Source: Eubacteriaceae bacterium ES3
GTDB taxonomy: Bacteria; Bacillota; Clostridia; Eubacteriales; Eubacteriaceae
Direction of reading: 5' to 3'
Length of the DNA stretch: 64,000 nt
Assembly: GCA_030586155.1 (NCBI GenBank)
Contig: CP130741.1
Span: forward strand, 3,328,450 to 3,392,449
A model generated the notes under the pieces. The model did not search any database. It was not told the DNA's origin and was given only the letters and a program-made list of their open reading frames with translations. Shown here one piece after another: positions 18,779 through 27,301 of this stretch. Every line of letters starts with the position of its first letter. Positions within the stretch are counted from its first letter, which is position 1. Made by a program: the position numbers and the translations under genes.

Positions 18779-20341
18779 ATGTCCAAAGAAAAACAAATTT
18801 TGCAGCTCCGCCTTAAAGGATTCAGCCAGCGAAGAATTGCGGATACTTTAAAAGTATCCCGAAACACGGTATCCAAGGTGGTCAAAGCATGGGAAGCTCA
18901 TCCAATTGATGATCCGGAGTTCCAGGCAATTGATGAATCAAAGTTACACAGCCATCTGTTTCCGGAAGAAGAAAAAATTCCAGTGATGGTACCTCCTGAC
19001 TATGATTACATCCACAAAGAATTGCTGAGAAATGGGGTGACCTTAAAACTGCTGTGGGAAGAATACGTTGATACCTGTCGGCAGACAGGCAAGCCGCCTT
19101 ATATGTATTCTCAATTCTGCAAGCTATATCAGGATCATGTCAGTCAGAACCGTCTAACGATGCACATTCACCATAAGCCAGGCGACAAAATCATGGTTGA
19201 CTGGGCAGGCTCGACCATGCCGCTATATGATCAGGTTACGGGTGCAAGCTGCAAGGTATATCTCTTTGTTGCAACGCTGCCGTTTAGTATGTACTGTTTT
19301 GCAAGAGCCTGTCTGACGATGAAGGAAGAAGACTGGATTAATGCCCACATCAGTATGTATGACTACTTTGGAGCGTCAACACGGCTGCTCATCCCCGACA
19401 ATCTGAAAGTTGGAGTGCTGAGCCATAAAAAGCATGAAGATCCAGTCATCAACCGGGCTTATCAGGAACTGGCGGATCATTATCATACGGCTCTGCTGCC
19501 AGCTCGAATCTTATCGCCAAAAGACAAAGCTGCTGTGGAGGGCTCAGTTGGTCTGCTGACCAGTCATGTAATTGGAAGACTCCGTAACCGTCAGTTTTTC
19601 AAACTGGAGGAGATGAATCAGGCGATTGATAAAGAACTGGAAGAATTCAATCATTCTGATTTTCAAAAAAAGGAGGGTTCCCGCTACTCTGTCTTCGAGG
19701 AAGAAGAACTACCCTTTATGCAGTCGCTTCCCAGATTCCCCTATGAGTTTGCCCAATGGAAAACAGCAACGGTGCAGATGAACTACCACGTTTCAATTGA
19801 CCATCAGTATTATTCGACGCCGTATGAATATGTCCGAAAGAAAGTGGATCTACGTTATACCAAAAATATCATTGAAGTTTTCTACAAAGGAACCCGTCTT
19901 TGCAGTCACAAGCGGCTATACGGACGACGAGGCCAGTATTCAACTAATGTGGATCATATGCCGATCAACCACCAGCTTTACAGTGAATGGGATTCAGACC
20001 GTTTTTTAAAATGGGCCGAAGGTATTGGTCCGTCAACCAGAGAAGTGGTCCAAAAGTTGTTTGCTTCTTATCGTGTTGAAGAACAGGCTTACAAGGGGTG
20101 TCTGTCTCTGTTAAAACTGGCTGATCATTATACAAACATTCGTCTGGAAAATGCCTGCAGCGTCGCACTTGAACATATTCCCAATCCACGGTACAAGAAT
20201 ATTAGACTGATTCTGGAAGCAGGGCAGGATTCAGCCAGCGTTAAAAATCAAACCAAATCTGAACCATCATCTTCTGAAACGATCAACAAATATGCTTATG
20301 TTCGTGGCTCAGCTTATTATGGAGGTGACCATGATGAATAA
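18779..20341 (+). CDS. istA: IS21 transposase IstA (second type)
   Basis: 520 residues. The helix-turn-helix is QRRIADTLKVSRNTVSKVVK. The rve core shows KIMVDWAGSTM, LIPDNLKVG and a glutamate in KDKAAVEGSVG, so the DDE triad is complete. AAGGAGG precedes the ATG by 8 nt. It belongs to the IS21 branch whose IstA has an extended linker before the catalytic core. It overlaps istB by 11 nt. Confidence 0.92.
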   Translation: MSKEKQILQLRLKGFSQRRIADTLKVSRNTVSKVVKAWEAHPIDDPEFQAIDESKLHSHLFPEEEKIPVMVPPDYDYIHKELLRNGVTLKLLWEEYVDTCRQTGKPPYMYSQFCKLYQDHVSQNRLTMHIHHKPGDKIMVDWAGSTMPLYDQVTGASCKVYLFVATLPFSMYCFARACLTMKEEDWINAHISMYDYFGASTRLLIPDNLKVGVLSHKKHEDPVINRAYQELADHYHTALLPARILSPKDKAAVEGSVGLLTSHVIGRLRNRQFFKLEEMNQAIDKELEEFNHSDFQKKEGSRYSVFEEEELPFMQSLPRFPYEFAQWKTATVQMNYHVSIDHQYYSTPYEYVRKKVDLRYTKNIIEVFYKGTRLCSHKRLYGRRGQYSTNVDHMPINHQLYSEWDSDRFLKWAEGIGPSTREVVQKLFASYRVEEQAYKGCLSLLKLADHYTNIRLENACSVALEHIPNPRYKNIRLILEAGQDSASVKNQTKSEPSSSETINKYAYVRGSAYYGGDHDE

Positions 20342-21077
20342 CGATACGCTAAGAAAGCTGAAACATATGCGTTTGCCGGTTTTTGCGCAAATTTACCAGG
20401 ACCAGCTTGAAGATGAAATGGCCTATCTTTCAATGTCTTTTCAGGAAAGACTGGCTCTGATGGTTGATGCGGAGTTTGATTCCCGACATAATAACAATAT
20501 TAAACGGCTTATCAAGGAGGCGAAATTCAACAACTCAGCAGCATTTCTTGGTAATATCGAATATCTGCCGGATCGCCATTTAAACCGTGAATTGCTGGAA
20601 AGTCTGGCCACTAATGAATACATCCGTCAGGGGCTGAACGTCATTCTTGTCGGAGCCACCGGTTGCGGAAAAACCTATATTTCCAATGCCCTCGGGGTAA
20701 ACGCCTGTCAGTCCGGTTACAAGACCCGGTATATTCGTTTGCCGGATCTCTTTAGCGCCTTTGAAGCTGCCCGTATTCAGGGGAAGTATCATCATCTTCT
20801 CAATCAGTATAAAAAATGTTCTCTGATGATTCTGGATGAGTTTCTGCTTGTCCCAACTACAGATACTGAGCAGCGGGATCTTCTGGAACTTGTGGAATGT
20901 CGTTGTGATCAGGCATCCATTATTATCTGTTCACAGCTAACTGCCGAAGGCTGGCATGAACGTTTAGGTGGTGGTGCGCTGGCTGATTCAATTCTTGACC
21001 GCATTGTTCCATCTGCTTATTCAATGATTATTGATGGCGATGTTTCAATGCGCTGGCGAAAACGAACCATTAAATAA
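20331..21077 (+). CDS. istB: IS21 helper ATPase IstB (second type)
   Basis: 248 residues with Walker A GATGCGKTY and Walker B LMILDEFLL. The N-terminal IstB region (LKHMRLPVFAQIYQ) is present. ATG 20331 follows GGAGGTG by 3 nt and lies inside the istA end. An in-frame ATG at 20334 is equally possible. Confidence 0.92.
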   Translation: MMNNDTLRKLKHMRLPVFAQIYQDQLEDEMAYLSMSFQERLALMVDAEFDSRHNNNIKRLIKEAKFNNSAAFLGNIEYLPDRHLNRELLESLATNEYIRQGLNVILVGATGCGKTYISNALGVNACQSGYKTRYIRLPDLFSAFEAARIQGKYHHLLNQYKKCSLMILDEFLLVPTTDTEQRDLLELVECRCDQASIIICSQLTAEGWHERLGGGALADSILDRIVPSAYSMIIDGDVSMRWRKRTIK

Positions 21078-21182
21078 TTCAACTACCAGGGAGCTATCTC
21101 TAGTGGCTCCCTCTTTCGGAGCACTGGCTCTCGATAAAAGATTACCTGGCTCTATCACAGGAGATTGGTTGGCTCTGTCGCT

Positions 21183-21545
21183 TCATAATATACACTGTTC
21201 GACCGCATCCAGCGTAACACCGCCGACAGTGGCGCAAAAATAACTATTTGTCCATAAAGACGGAATCCGCCGTTTCAAGGAAGGGAATTCTTTTCTCAGC
21301 AAATTTGAAGACCGGCTCTTCATGGCTTTAATCAGTTTATTGATCCCGTATTGCGGATCACAAGATACCAGCAGGTGAACATGGTCAGGCATGATTTCCA
21401 GTTCAAGGATTTCCGTTCCTGTTTCATCTGCTACTTCCTGCAAGATAACTTTCAGTCGTTCGTCTACTCCATTATTGAGTACTTTTCTTCGGTACTTCGG
21501 ACAGAAGATAACATGGTACTGGCACATGACAAGGGGTCGTTTCAA
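21183..21545 (-). pseudogene. tnpA: IS200-type transposase TnpA, broken at both ends
   Basis: HUH single-strand transposase core with HVIFCPKYRRKV and the HUH motif MPDHVHLLV. The N-terminus is replaced by sequence from a RAYT remnant. The C-terminus stops at VEQCIL where IS21 element B begins, so the catalytic Tyr is absent. A matching C-terminal piece with KQY is found at 18579-18619 on the other side of the IS21. The overlap between the two pieces is longer than a simple target duplication and contains differences, so recombination between two copies is also possible. Confidence 0.75.
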
Positions 21546-21830
21546 TTGTCATGTTTTTCTTTCAACGCCTGCTCCACAATCATTTTCCCCAGCCCCAACA
21601 CCCGGCTCATTTGCCGGATACTGCTACCTGTTTCTCGGCGGATCTGTCTGATCACTCAGCCTAACTTTTGTTTTTATTTCCAGACACTCATCCTGCCCTT
21701 TCAAGATGACATGATAAAAGAGGTAGAACTTTTTTCTCGCGTCTATCTTACCATTTTTGACCTCTTCTTCCGTGTTTGCGCTAATATAACATCCTTCTAA
21801 TCGCATGTTAACGAAACATCCCCAAGTCAT
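21526..21830 (-). mobile_element. Deleted RAYT (REP-associated transposase) remnant
   Basis: A 305-bp unit bounded by inverted ATGACAAGGGGTCGTTTC (21526-21543) and GAAACATCCCCAAGTCAT (21813-21830). On the minus strand it encodes only the start of a Y1 transposase (EKSSTS..YHVILKGQD, with a frameshift) joined to its C-terminus (RRETGSSIRQMSRVLGLGKM). The catalytic middle is missing. A paralogous remnant lies at 26735-27179. Confidence 0.65.
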
Positions 21831-21852
21831 TTTCGATAACTGAATTTTATAC

Positions 21853-22902
21853 TCAATCTGATTTTTTCTTTGTTGTCTGTTCTTCTAATTCTATCAAAAA
21901 CTTATCATAATCTGACATAAAAAGTTTATCTTGAATCACTCTATACTTTTCGAATTCTGTTTCTGCATGAAGCTTTGCAATCTCAGCCGATACTTTCCCG
22001 GCATCTTTAAGTAATCCATACTCAAAGATTTCAATAAAGCCATTTAGACGGGATTCCCAGTCTTTCATTGTAAGTGGTATGTGGCGAAATGTCATACTTT
22101 CCGCGAAGTCTAAATATGCCGAAACTATTCTCTCTAACTGACCCATTTCAAACTCCGATAAATAATTTTTAGCAATTGAAACATCAGTCTTTTTAATTTT
22201 TCCACTCGGTGCATCTGCCCATGTTGTTAACCCCATATACTCTTTTTCGCTATCTGCTCTTTCCATAATTAATTCTGCAGCGGTATGTCCATGAATGGCA
22301 TAGTGCATCTTATTTTGTATCGTTGCATAAAAGCGTTTTGTTGCAGCGGCAGTCCTGTCATAATCAACGGCTGTGGCATAGAGATCTGTAACCTTTTGAT
22401 AAAACTTTCTCTCGCTCACCCTTATTTCACGGACACGCTCAAGCTGTTCCTCAAAATATTTCTCAGTAAGATAGGTGCCTCGTTTTATACGTTCCACATC
22501 CATGACCCAGCCTTTAATGGTATAATCTTTAGCAATTTGATTTACCCACTTGCGAAACTGGACTGCACATTCAGAATTAACCTTAAATCCAACAGCGATG
22601 ATCATCTCCAACGAATAATGATTAGTATTATAATTCTTGCCGTCCTCGGCAGTTATTCGAAATTTTCGAATAACTGAATCCTGCTGTAGTTCTGAGTCGC
22701 TAAAAATTTTCTTAATATGGTAGTTAATCGTGTTGACCTCTACATCATAAAGCGTTGCCATCATCTTCTGCGTCAGCCATATGTTCTCGTTCTCATAGCG
22801 CATTTCAAAGCTATCCTCGCTATCACCAACGGAAGCAACATAGGTAAGGTATTCAGCTGCACTAGAACGGATTGTTATTTCCTCTTTTTTCTTTTTTGGC
22901 AT
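21853..22902 (-). CDS. rhuM: RhuM-family virulence protein
   Basis: 349 residues matching the RhuM family: the NIWLTQKMMATLYDVEVNTINYHIK start is a helix-turn-helix-like block, followed by RKFRITAEDGKNYNTN and the central VGFKVNSECAVQFRKW. RhuM was named from Salmonella pathogenicity island 3. Homologues are common in mobile and defence islands and have no proven function. GGAGG precedes the ATG. No partner gene is adjacent; it is flanked by a RAYT remnant. Confidence 0.85.
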   Translation of the reverse strand: MPKKKKEEITIRSSAAEYLTYVASVGDSEDSFEMRYENENIWLTQKMMATLYDVEVNTINYHIKKIFSDSELQQDSVIRKFRITAEDGKNYNTNHYSLEMIIAVGFKVNSECAVQFRKWVNQIAKDYTIKGWVMDVERIKRGTYLTEKYFEEQLERVREIRVSERKFYQKVTDLYATAVDYDRTAAATKRFYATIQNKMHYAIHGHTAAELIMERADSEKEYMGLTTWADAPSGKIKKTDVSIAKNYLSEFEMGQLERIVSAYLDFAESMTFRHIPLTMKDWESRLNGFIEIFEYGLLKDAGKVSAEIAKLHAETEFEKYRVIQDKLFMSDYDKFLIELEEQTTKKKSD

Positions 22903-23100
22903 GGTAATCCTCCAATCGCAATTCCTAATAGACAGAAGTTGCCTTTTAAATAGCTTTCGTTAATCACAAGACCCAGCCTGCTATTAATAAAAAGGAAAGC
23001 ATAGTAACAGCTGTCCATAAAATGATCCGACTTTCTCTTAAATGTCCAATCGTCTTTATTCCGATCCTAACTTGAGCCGCATTTCTACAAGCTTTCTAAA

Positions 23101-23565
23101 TCAACTTTGCAAAAGTATTTCCAAATCAGATACAGACACATCCATCCGTTTAGAGGTTTGCTCAATTGTCAATCCCGAATCAAGAAATCGATTGATAACT
23201 GCCTTCATGTCCTCACCAACTTCTATGATGTGTCCATCAAGATCATAAAATTTTATTGAGCGTTGCCCCCACGATGCTTCCTTTACGCCGTTATCCAAAT
23301 AGTTGATGTCATATCGTTTCTCAAGCTTATTGATGAAACTGTTAAAATCAGCTTCCTCAAAATATAATTCCATATTATGAGATTTATTTAAAACACTTTC
23401 TTTCGCCATCCCTATTAACCAGTCAAATTCTTGTTGTAATGATAATTCGCCAAAGGAAATATTGTTACCATAATCTTGATAAACCTCAAGTTCAAATAAA
23501 TCCTGATAGAACTGTTTGGATTGATTTACGTCCTTTACAGCAATGCACACACCTTTATATTTCAT
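23101..23565 (-). CDS. VOC-family (glyoxalase/bleomycin-resistance) protein
   Basis: 154 residues. The first ~120 form a VOC fold (GVCIAVKDVNQSKQFYQDLF at the start, FYDLDGHIIEVGE at the end), a metal-site scaffold used by lyases, dioxygenases and resistance proteins. The last ~35 residues (DSGLTIEQTSKRMDVSVSD) look like an added helix-turn-helix, which is uncommon for the family. GGAGG lies before the ATG. The 198 nt between it and rhuM hold no clear gene. Confidence 0.82.
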   Translation of the reverse strand: MKYKGVCIAVKDVNQSKQFYQDLFELEVYQDYGNNISFGELSLQQEFDWLIGMAKESVLNKSHNMELYFEEADFNSFINKLEKRYDINYLDNGVKEASWGQRSIKFYDLDGHIIEVGEDMKAVINRFLDSGLTIEQTSKRMDVSVSDLEILLQS

Positions 23566-23857
23566 CTAAGTTTCCTCCTGCTATATTAAACGGACCCGTG
23601 GCTCAAAGTAGCCAAGATTATTCACAAATAGCACAAAATAGGAAGTCATCATATCGATGATTTACATACCATTGACAATGTTTGAATTAATTCATTTTGT
23701 ATTTCTCAATACTTATGAAGTTTAGAGTAATAAGAAATGGTCCTATGTCAAGATTTAGTACAAATTAAAATGAGAAATTTAATGCTGACATTTTAACCTG
23801 CAATTCGTAGTTTTTCGTTTTGCATTTTAGGGTGTGTCTGAAAAGTCAAAACACCAA

Positions 23858-24283
23858 TTATTTTGACAAAAGCCAGATGCCAGCAATGTAAACAAAGCTA
23901 CAAAACGAAGATGCCAGCTTGTCATAACGAGTCGCAACTCTACGAAAATGTTTGATTTTATTGAAAAAGCATTCAACCAGATGGCGTTCTTTATAAAGCC
24001 ACCAGTCACAGTCCCAGGGTTCTTTGGTGTTTGACTTTGGCGGAATTGTATAGGTTGCACCCTGTGAAGTGATATAAGTCCGGATCTCTTTAGTTCCATA
24101 AGCTTTATCACCCAAAATGTTGGCATTTTTGATTTCAATGTTTGCCAGTAGACCAATTGCAGCGGTATTATCGCTAATCTGGCCGCCTGAAAGTTCAAAG
24201 TGAATCGGATTACCCAGAGCGTCGACGACTGCGTGAATTTTAGTCGTGTTACCGCCCCGGCTTTTACCGATGTATTGATTCAC
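23858..24283 (-). CDS. IS5 transposase, C-terminal frame
   Basis: Second frame of a split IS5 transposase: YIGKSRGGNTTKIHAVVD leads into the DDE core (NILGDKAYG supplies an Asp; the glutamate lies in ERHLVECFFNKIKHFR). It lies in the -1 frame relative to orfA. In IS427-type elements the full enzyme is made by programmed frameshifting, and an AAAAAGGGG run at the junction would suit a -1 slip. Confidence 0.85.
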   Translation of the reverse strand: MNQYIGKSRGGNTTKIHAVVDALGNPIHFELSGGQISDNTAAIGLLANIEIKNANILGDKAYGTKEIRTYITSQGATYTIPPKSNTKEPWDCDWWLYKERHLVECFFNKIKHFRRVATRYDKLASSFCSFVYIAGIWLLSK

Positions 24284-24291
24284 TTCTGCAT

Positions 24292-24627
24292 TTACAGCCC
24301 CTTTTTAGCACCAGCACTGTGCTGATGCGCTTTTACAATGGTTGAATCAATGCTGAGATTTTCAAAGTCAGCATCGGTATTTAAGGCATGAAAAATATTT
24401 GCCAGTGTTTCGTCATCACGCCATTTACAGAAACGGCTGTAGACCGTTTTCCACGAACCAAAACGTTCGGGAAGATCTCGCCACGCAGCACCACTTCGCG
24501 CAATCCATAAAATTGCGTTGAAGATTAACCGATTATCTTTTGGCGGTCGACCAGTTTTCGCTTTGGGAAATAAAGCTTTAATCTGTTCCCATTGTTCGTC
24601 TGTAATTTCATAGCGTTTTGATGGCAT
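24292..24627 (-). CDS. IS5 transposase, N-terminal frame
   Basis: 111 residues: DUF4096-type N-terminal domain (YEITDEQWEQIKALFP, GAAWRDLPERFGSWKTVY) followed by the first catalytic Asp in LSIDSTIVKAHQHSAGAKKG. The frame ends right after an A5G4 run, and the downstream frame continues the same protein. It is intact apart from the expected frameshift. Confidence 0.85.
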   Translation of the reverse strand: MPSKRYEITDEQWEQIKALFPKAKTGRPPKDNRLIFNAILWIARSGAAWRDLPERFGSWKTVYSRFCKWRDDETLANIFHALNTDADFENLSIDSTIVKAHQHSAGAKKGL

Positions 24628-24651
24628 TATCGTGCTCCCAACGTTTTGGTT

Positions 24652-25503
24652 TTATTTTAAAACGCATTGTGGTGATTGTAAAGATTTTGTTTTCAGACAC
24701 GCCCTAGTAAAAAGTTTTTCAAAATTATCTGGTGACATATAATTACAATGGCTGTGAATACGGGTTGTATTGTAAAAGGTTTCCAGATACTCAAAGATCA
24801 ACCGGTAAGCATGGTTATAATTATGGATTTTAAAGCGATTGAGCCATTCACGTTTAATGATGGCGTGAAAAGATTCGATGCAGGCATTATCCCATGGATA
24901 GGCCTTTTGGGAGTAACTTCGCTGCATTTTTGCTGTTGCTTTCTGGTATTCTTTTGAAACGTACTGACTGCCGCGATCACTGTGAATGATCAAGGGCGCA
25001 TCAAGTTTACGGCGGCATTTAGCTTTATTGACGGTGTCGATTACACAGGAAACTTCCATCGTTTTTGACAGTGTCCAGGCAATGATTTTTCGAGAGTACA
25101 AATCCATGATACTGGTTAGATAAACAAATCCGTCCATTGTCCAGATATAGGTAATATCGCTGCACCAGACAGCATTGGGGCGCTCAGGATTAAATTGTTC
25201 GTCGAGGATATTTCTGAGTTTTTTACTGAAGTCAGAATCTTTAGTCGTGATTACATAGGGCTTGATCCACTGGGCCTTGATTCCCATTTCTTTCATGTAT
25301 TTACCGACAGTCCGTTCGGCGATTATTTCACCGCTTTGTTTCAGTTTTTTAGCGATTTTCGGAGCGCCATAATTTTGTTTTGAGTCGTTATAAATGGTCT
25401 TTATTTTTGATTTGATAACTTCCTGTCGTATTCGGGTATTCGATGGTTTTCTGTTGATCCACGAACGATACCCGGTTCCTGATACACCCAATTTTTGCAG
25501 CAT
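24652..25503 (-). CDS. IS3 transposase OrfB, 3' end cut by IS5
   Basis: rve-type catalytic subunit with VWCSDITYIW, IIHSDRGSQYVS and a glutamate in NACIESFHAIIKRE, so the DDE residues survive. The frame runs on into the IS5 end, replacing the last few native residues after NFEKLFT with IS-encoded ones. The upstream in-frame sequence joins the -1 frame of orfA near GGGAAAAT, consistent with an OrfAB frameshift product. Confidence 0.85.
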   Translation of the reverse strand: MLQKLGVSGTGYRSWINRKPSNTRIRQEVIKSKIKTIYNDSKQNYGAPKIAKKLKQSGEIIAERTVGKYMKEMGIKAQWIKPYVITTKDSDFSKKLRNILDEQFNPERPNAVWCSDITYIWTMDGFVYLTSIMDLYSRKIIAWTLSKTMEVSCVIDTVNKAKCRRKLDAPLIIHSDRGSQYVSKEYQKATAKMQRSYSQKAYPWDNACIESFHAIIKREWLNRFKIHNYNHAYRLIFEYLETFYNTTRIHSHCNYMSPDNFEKLFTRACLKTKSLQSPQCVLK

Positions 25504-25580
25504 TCCGGAGACGGAAACCGGGCGCTTCTTTTGTTGAGCTGCCTCCGCCTTTTTGGTAACCTCAACATAAATTGTTTCGG

Positions 25581-25865
25581 TTATTTTCCCAGAATGCCGA
25601 TAGCCTTTTTTAAGACATCCAATGCGTCCTGGGTATCACGCAACTCACGTTTTAATCGCGCTATTTCTTTGCTTTCGTCTGATGCATAATTACCTGAGCC
25701 ACGACTTTCAATATTTCCGGTCTTTTGAAGTTCCCTGCTCCATTTTCCAAGCGTGCTGCAACCAATACCGAGATTTTCAGCGCAGCCACGTAGACCGAGT
25801 TCCTTGTGTTCTTCATAATACCGGACTGCATCCAGTTTGAATTGTTTATCATGTTGTTTTGCCAT
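25581..25865 (-). CDS. IS3 transposase OrfA
   Basis: About 94 residues: helix-turn-helix (FKLDAVRYYEEHKELGLRGC) plus a C-terminal leucine-zipper-like helix (IARLKRELRDTQDALDVLKK). ATG 25865 follows GGAGG by 8 nt, so the longer frame starting at 25907 is not needed. Confidence 0.88.
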   Translation of the reverse strand: MAKQHDKQFKLDAVRYYEEHKELGLRGCAENLGIGCSTLGKWSRELQKTGNIESRGSGNYASDESKEIARLKRELRDTQDALDVLKKAIGILGK

Positions 25866-25980
25866 AATGAGATCCTCCTTCAGTACGATTTTTTCATCGT
25901 ACCACATTTTTATTAATTTTGGATTTTCTCATTTCGATTTGTACTATTTATATTCTAGCACCAAAATAAGTTCTGAAAAA

Positions 25981-26011
25981 GCAGGCATCTTCGATTTTGA
26001 AAGATGCCTGC
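25981..26011 (-). terminator. Rho-independent terminator
   Basis: GCAGGCATCTT (25981-25991) pairs perfectly with AAGATGCCTGC (26001-26011). On the minus strand it is followed by a T5 run, ending the 26048-26632 gene just before the IS3 insertion. Confidence 0.8.
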
Positions 26012-26047
26012 CCATTTTATAGAACAACTGCTATACAATGATTCATA

Positions 26048-26632
26048 TTATATAAGTTTCAGTTGCTTTTCCATTTTATCAATTACATCTTTAATGTCAT
26101 TTTCTAAAAAAGTATCTTGATAGTTTTCATTAACTGATTCCCAGTTCAAAGATGCGTCAGCATCAGGAATAACTATAAGTTGCTGTGTCATAGTAAAATA
26201 ATTTTTCATATAGGTATCCAATTTTTTGAAATCTTGAACACTTAAATTAGTAAATAAAAATTCTGCCTGTTTAACATTGTTAAGTTGTTTGCTTATGATG
26301 CTGTTAACATCCATGGAGTTATCTGTGTAAGGATGGATTTCTCCTTCCCACAATGACTCATAGAATTGGGATTGCGAAACTGGAGAACTTGAATCAATTT
26401 TCACAACTGTTTCATAATAACCATCTATAAAATTACTGATGATTGAGACTTCTTGATAAACCTCATAGCGTTCTTCAAACAATGCAATTTTATTTTGCTG
26501 TTTTGTTGCATTTACTGAAATCAATATTGCAACAATCGATGCAAAGATTGTGATAGATGATAATACTACACTTAAAAAGCCCTGGTTATCGTTGCACAAC
26601 TTTATAGCTTTAATAATAATCACACCCCTCAT
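26048..26632 (-). CDS. Hypothetical single-pass membrane protein
   Basis: 194 residues with one hydrophobic segment (about 19-41, LSVVLSSITIFASIVAILIS) followed by a charged, mostly helical extracellular or cytoplasmic domain rich in Asp/Glu. I recognise no family. No strong RBS is seen before ATG 26632; GAGGGGTG lies just inside the frame, so a slightly later start is possible. It has its own terminator. Confidence 0.55.
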   Translation of the reverse strand: MRGVIIIKAIKLCNDNQGFLSVVLSSITIFASIVAILISVNATKQQNKIALFEERYEVYQEVSIISNFIDGYYETVVKIDSSSPVSQSQFYESLWEGEIHPYTDNSMDVNSIISKQLNNVKQAEFLFTNLSVQDFKKLDTYMKNYFTMTQQLIVIPDADASLNWESVNENYQDTFLENDIKDVIDKMEKQLKLI

Positions 26633-26734
26633 CTATTAAAAAATTTTATTTATCCAACGACTTCTTATGATAGTTTATTTTTCTAATTTTACCATACCAT
26701 CAAAAAGAATGAAACAATCAAATATAATTTTTGT

Positions 26735-27179
26735 AAGACACCGGGACGCTTCGAGCATCATAATTCTCCGTTCAAATCCTGCTCCACAATCATTTTTCCC
26801 AGCCCCAGCACACGGCTCATTTCCAGGATACTACTTTCTGTTTCTCGGCAGATCTGCCTGCTCAGCTGGTTTTTTCGCATCTTCCTAGATTAGTATATTC
26901 TCTGTTTTTTGCAGAATCTCCATCAGCGGTTGATCAGACAGTAGAACAATAATTTAAAACCTCCTGCTTGTCTGGCCTTTTCAAGCTTGTCCATAAACAT
27001 TAACCGCTCCTCATCATCCAGACAAATATTCCGTCAATCCTGCCCTTTCAAGATGACATGTTAAATACCGGTAGAACTTTTTTCTCGCTCCTGCCTTGCC
27101 ATTTTTGTCCTCTTCTTCGATGTTTGCGTCAGTATATCATACTTCTAATCGCATGATAAACAAAACGTCCCCTCGTCAT
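26735..27179 (-). mobile_element. Deleted RAYT (REP-associated transposase) remnant
   Basis: 445 bp bounded by a decayed AAGACACCGGGACGCTTC (26735-26752) and AAAACGTCCCCTCGTCAT (27162-27179). On the minus strand a frame from 27102 starts REKSSTGI, stop, HVILKGQD, continues as DDEERLMFMDKLEKARQAGG, and later gives SSILEMSRVLGLGKMIVEQ. It has at least four stops and lacks the catalytic region. The layout matches 21526-21830. Confidence 0.7.
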
Positions 27180-27208
27180 TAGATTTTAAAATGTAAAACA
27201 ATTATTTC

Positions 27209-27247
27209 AGAACCGGTTAGTTCTTGTTACCGGTTCTTTTTATTTTT
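27209..27247 (+). terminator. Orphan plus-strand terminator
   Basis: AGAACCGG (27209-27216) pairs with CCGGTTCT (27230-27237) and is followed by a long T-rich run. No plus-strand gene lies upstream, so it is probably a leftover. Confidence 0.6.
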
Positions 27248-27301
27248 TGTGGCACCCTATAGTTGAGCGCTTACTTTGTTTTCTGTATGACGTATTAAAT
27301 C

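Larger units (their letters stand above)
18620..21185 (+). mobile_element. IS21-family element B
   Basis: The ends read TGCCGATGTAGAGCCAC (from 18620) and, on the opposite strand, TGAAGCGACAGAGCCAAC (from 21185). Three AGAGCCA repeats follow the left end (18629, 18673, 18708) and three TGGCTCT repeats precede the right end (21125, 21147, 21170), a typical IS21 arrangement. It differs from element A in sequence and in both proteins. It lies between parts of IS200 tnpA sequence. Confidence 0.85.
23830..24704 (-). mobile_element. IS5-family element (IS427-like), nested in IS3
   Basis: 875 bp with inverted ends GGGTGTGTCTGAAAA (23830) and GGGCGTGTCTGAAAA (from 24704 on the other strand). It is flanked by TA on both sides (23828-23829, 24705-24706), as expected for the IS427 group. 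It removes the final codons of the IS3 orfB. Confidence 0.85.
23757..25945 (-). mobile_element. IS3-family element, interrupted by an IS5 element
   Basis: Inverted repeats AGTACAAATTAAAATGAGAAA (from 23757) and, reading inward on the other strand from 25945, AGTACAAATCGAAATGAGAAA bound two IS3-type frames. A 4-bp ATTT flanks both ends (23753-23756 and 25946-25949), a normal IS3 target duplication. The IS5 copy at 23830-24704 lies inside its 3' end. Confidence 0.8.

Noticed and set aside
14374..21185. The two IS21 elements as one composite transposon
   Set aside because: They differ in ends and proteins, so they would not be expected to mobilise the intervening DNA together.
21351..21800. Plus-strand frames across the IS200/RAYT debris
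   Set aside because: They are antisense to recognisable transposase sequence and carry no motifs of their own.
22903..23100. A hydrophobic frame on the minus strand between rhuM and the VOC gene (ending WTAVTMLSFLLIAGWVL)
   Set aside because: It has no start codon or RBS in frame and overlaps nothing conserved; too weak for a gene call.
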